Shown: positions 6,152 to 7,865 of the stretch, piece by piece
How positions within the stretch are numbered: position 1 is the stretch's first letter
Layout: each line of letters opens with the position of its first letter
NCBI GenBank assembly: GCA_013329135.1
Contig: DUKU01000104.1
Coordinates: forward strand, 3,944-11,808
Direction: 5' to 3'
Source of the DNA: Thermoplasmata archaeon
Lineage (GTDB): Archaea > Thermoplasmatota > Thermoplasmata > UBA10834
Length of the DNA stretch: 7,865 bases
Position numbers and translations under genes: made by a program
Notes under the pieces: generated by a model
What the model was told of the DNA's origin: nothing
Databases searched by the model: none
The model's input: only the letters and a program-made list of their open reading frames with translations

Positions 6152-6172
6152 GCGCACGTCGCGCGCACGTGC
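6152..6172. repeat. Two GCGCACGT direct repeats in helical phase, with a GCACGTGC palindrome
   Basis: GCGCACGT occurs at 6152-6159 and again at 6163-6170, 11 bp apart and so on the same face of the helix. The second copy runs into the perfect palindrome GCACGTGC (6165-6172). The block lies between the two divergent TATA boxes, about 10 bp from each, where one bound regulator could affect both the FtsZ-like and antiporter genes. Regulatory role is inferred. Confidence 0.4.
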
Positions 6173-6182
6173 ATCCATGAGT

Positions 6183-6190
6183 CTTTAAGT
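6183..6190 (+). promoter_or_regulatory. TATA-like box (CTTTAAGT) of the antiporter gene
   Basis: The only AT-rich element in the right position on the plus strand between the two divergent genes. It would start transcription near 6212 and give a leader of about 100 nt before ATG 6315. Confidence 0.4.
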
Positions 6191-6227
6191 ACGCGCATCT
6201 GCATCAGTCACGCAGGGCAGTCAGGTG

Positions 6228-6258
6228 CCCCATCCAGGGGAAGCAGCCGCACATGCGG
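6228..6258 (+). other. Two adjacent hairpins in the antiporter mRNA leader
   Basis: CCCC-ATCCA-GGGG (6228-6240) is followed by CCGC-ACAT-GCGG (6247-6258; the DNA is the near-palindrome CCGCACATGCGG). Both fall within the predicted leader. They could be a regulatory leader element, but the stems are only 4 bp, and I recognise no known riboswitch class. Confidence 0.25.
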
Positions 6259-6314
6259 TTCAGGGATGACCGCGTCGACTCCGTCGGCAGTTCAGAGCCA
6301 CCGGTGAGCGAACA

Positions 6315-7865
6315 ATGGCAGACTTGCAGACCGATTTCGTCATGAGCATGGCACTGGTCATAGCCGCGGCCGCCGTCATCATCCTGCTGTTCCACAGGCT
6401 GAAGCAGCCCTTGATCCTTGGCTATCTCATCGCGGGCATCCTGGTCGGACCGCTGGTCGTCTCCGCACGCGACTCGGTCGAGCTCCTGGCCAGGCTCGGC
6501 ATCATCCTGCTTACATTCTCCATAGGGTTGGAGTTCAATCTCAAGAAACTGCGGGCGATCGGCGCGACGGTCATAGCCGCCGCCACTGTCGAGATACTCC
6601 TCATGATTGGGTTCGGCTTCCAGCTCGGCCTCTTCCTTGGCTGGACCGCATTGGAGGCCACGTTGCTGGGTGCGGTACTGTCCGTCAGCTCCACGATGAT
6701 CATCGTCCGGGCGCTGAGGGAGTATGGAGGGTTTGACAACGACCGCGCCAGGCTCGTGGTCGGGTTGCTCATAGTGGAGGATTTCGCTGCGGTATTGATA
6801 CTCGCAGCAGTGTCCGGTCTCGTTACCACTGGCGGCATCAACCCGGAGCAGTTGGGAACACTCCTGCTCAAGATGGGCGTATTCGTGGCCGCGGCCATGG
6901 TGTTCGGGCTCGCGGTTGTGCCCAGGCTGGTAGACTATGTGGGCAAACAGCGTTCGGGAGAGATCCTGATAGTCACAGTCCTGGGCATGTGCTTCGCGAT
7001 GTCGTATTTCGCGATTGTGATCGGCTTCTCGGAGGCTATCGGCGCGTTCGTGATGGGCGTCCTGATATCGGAATCGAAGTTCGTGTCGGACGTAGTGAGG
7101 AAGGTTGAGCCCGTCAGGGACCTGTTCGGAGCGATATTCTTCATCGCCATAGGCATGCTGGTGGACCTGAGCCTGTTCACCGACATATCTCACTTCATCA
7201 TCCCCGCAATAATAGTCCTCATAGTGTTCGTCATCGCGAAGTTCTTCTCTTGCACGCTGTCGACTTTCGCTGCGGGGTTCGGTGCCAGGAACGCGCTAGG
7301 TGCCGGCCTGGGCATGATCGCCATAGGCGAGTTCTCGCTCATGATCGCCTCCGTCGCCGCCGGGAACGAGAGCATCCGCCCAGAGGTGTATCCGATGATC
7401 GTGGTCGTGACGACCATGACCGCGCTCATCGTATCATACAGCGTCAAGTCCACGAACGGAGCGATAAACGCGCTCGAATCCAGGGCGCCCAAACGCATGC
7501 TCCTGCTCGCATCGTACATCAACCTCGTCATGAGGAACCTGCGACACCGGTCTCGGTCGTCTCGTCACATATCAGACGAGATGAGGAACAACATATCCAG
7601 CCTGTTCGTGAACCTGGTAATCGTGTTATCTGTCCTCGTGGGCCTCGGCAGTATATTCCCGAATGCTGACGAGTACGCATACCTGGTGGGCGGAAGCGCG
7701 GAGCTCTTCATACTTCTGGCCGTGACGGCAGGACTCGTGCTGATAGTGCCCGCAATGTATAACGTGTGGGCGAGGACCATCAGGTTCGTGGAGGTGTCCA
7801 CGAGCGAGGCCATGCTCGCGACCAGGTCCGCGGAGACCATGGGTTATCACGCGACCTCGAAGGCG
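6315..7865 (+). CDS. CPA2-family cation:proton antiporter (KefB-type), 3' end beyond window
   Basis: Open from ATG 6315 to the window edge without a stop, 517 residues so far. Membrane exchanger of K+ or Na+ for H+. Seen: QPLILGYLIAGILVGP (31-46), LLTFSIGLEFNLKKL (65-79), the unwound-helix segment SVSSTMII (123-130), the ion-site helix LLIVEDFAAV (151-160) with Glu155-Asp156, GFSEAIGAFVMGVLISES (237-254), FGAIFFIAIGM (271-281) and IGEFSLMIAS (337-346). About twelve helices end near 377. After a basic, Arg-rich linker (407-417) come two more hydrophobic segments at about 428-447 and 459-481, beyond the standard core; a cytosolic domain may follow outside the window. GGTGAG at 6303-6308, 6 bp before the ATG, supports this start. 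K+ versus Na+ specificity cannot be decided here. Confidence 0.93.
   Translation, partial: MADLQTDFVMSMALVIAAAAVIILLFHRLKQPLILGYLIAGILVGPLVVSARDSVELLARLGIILLTFSIGLEFNLKKLRAIGATVIAAATVEILLMIGFGFQLGLFLGWTALEATLLGAVLSVSSTMIIVRALREYGGFDNDRARLVVGLLIVEDFAAVLILAAVSGLVTTGGINPEQLGTLLLKMGVFVAAAMVFGLAVVPRLVDYVGKQRSGEILIVTVLGMCFAMSYFAIVIGFSEAIGAFVMGVLISESKFVSDVVRKVEPVRDLFGAIFFIAIGMLVDLSLFTDISHFIIPAIIVLIVFVIAKFFSCTLSTFAAGFGARNALGAGLGMIAIGEFSLMIASVAAGNESIRPEVYPMIVVVTTMTALIVSYSVKSTNGAINALESRAPKRMLLLASYINLVMRNLRHRSRSSRHISDEMRNNISSLFVNLVIVLSVLVGLGSIFPNADEYAYLVGGSAELFILLAVTAGLVLIVPAMYNVWARTIRFVEVSTSEAMLATRSAETMGYHATSKA

Noticed and set aside
6253..6345. 30-codon upstream open frame overlapping the antiporter start
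   Set aside because: No ribosome site, composition unremarkable, and ATG lies inside a hairpin; overlap with the real start looks accidental.
6204..7193. 329-residue minus-strand open frame
   Set aside because: Antisense to the antiporter. Its translation is a His/Asp/Gln/Arg-rich low-complexity product typical of the mirror of hydrophobic GC-rich codons, while the plus strand shows clear CPA2 motifs.
1..7865. CRISPR array, insertion sequence, toxin-antitoxin or phage genes
   Set aside because: No regularly spaced repeats, transposase motifs, terminal inverted repeats with target duplications, or small paired toxin-antitoxin frames were found.

Overview
The window looks archaeal, most plausibly a moderately GC-rich member of the Thermoplasmatota or a related euryarchaeal lineage. 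That placement is an inference from several things together: a diphthine synthase gene (an archaeal/eukaryal EF-2 modification enzyme), AT-rich TATA-like boxes about 26 bp ahead of likely transcript starts, at least one gene that appears leaderless, heavy use of AGG for arginine, and an FtsZ/tubulin-family paralog. No rRNA or tRNA gene is present to settle it.

Layout, left to right. (1) Base 2-697 (+): the 3' nine-tenths of dphB. (2) 717-1835 (-): a secreted C39-like cysteine peptidase with a beta-rich C-terminal domain, convergent with dphB. (3) 2007-2504 (+): a short nitroreductase, divergent from the peptidase; the space between them holds two palindromes. (4) 2505-2783: a convergent gap with no convincing protein gene but with a compact inverted-repeat structure and a TATA-like box that could be a small RNA on the minus strand. 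(5) 2784-4319 (-): a secreted C45-type Ntn hydrolase (penicillin acylase/AAT fold). (6) 4320-4659: a divergent regulatory region with two palindromes, a TATA-like box and a strong Shine-Dalgarno site. (7) 4660-5154 (+): a four-helix DoxX-family membrane protein. (8) 5193-6110 (-): a small, degenerate FtsZ-like protein. (9) 6111-6314: a divergent promoter region with a helical-turn-phased direct repeat between two TATA boxes. (10) 6315-7865 (+): a CPA2-family cation:proton antiporter that runs off the right edge.

Almost every gene is single and alternates in strand, so this is not an obvious operon or defence island. Two themes recur: exported cysteine-nucleophile hydrolases that could act on peptides or N-acyl amides outside the cell (717-1835 and 2784-4319), and membrane/redox functions (nitroreductase, DoxX, antiporter). 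The items most worth follow-up are the FtsZ-family paralog with altered nucleotide-binding and T7-loop residues and no C-terminal tail, the candidate structured RNA near 2560-2645, and the set of palindromes in the divergent promoters.
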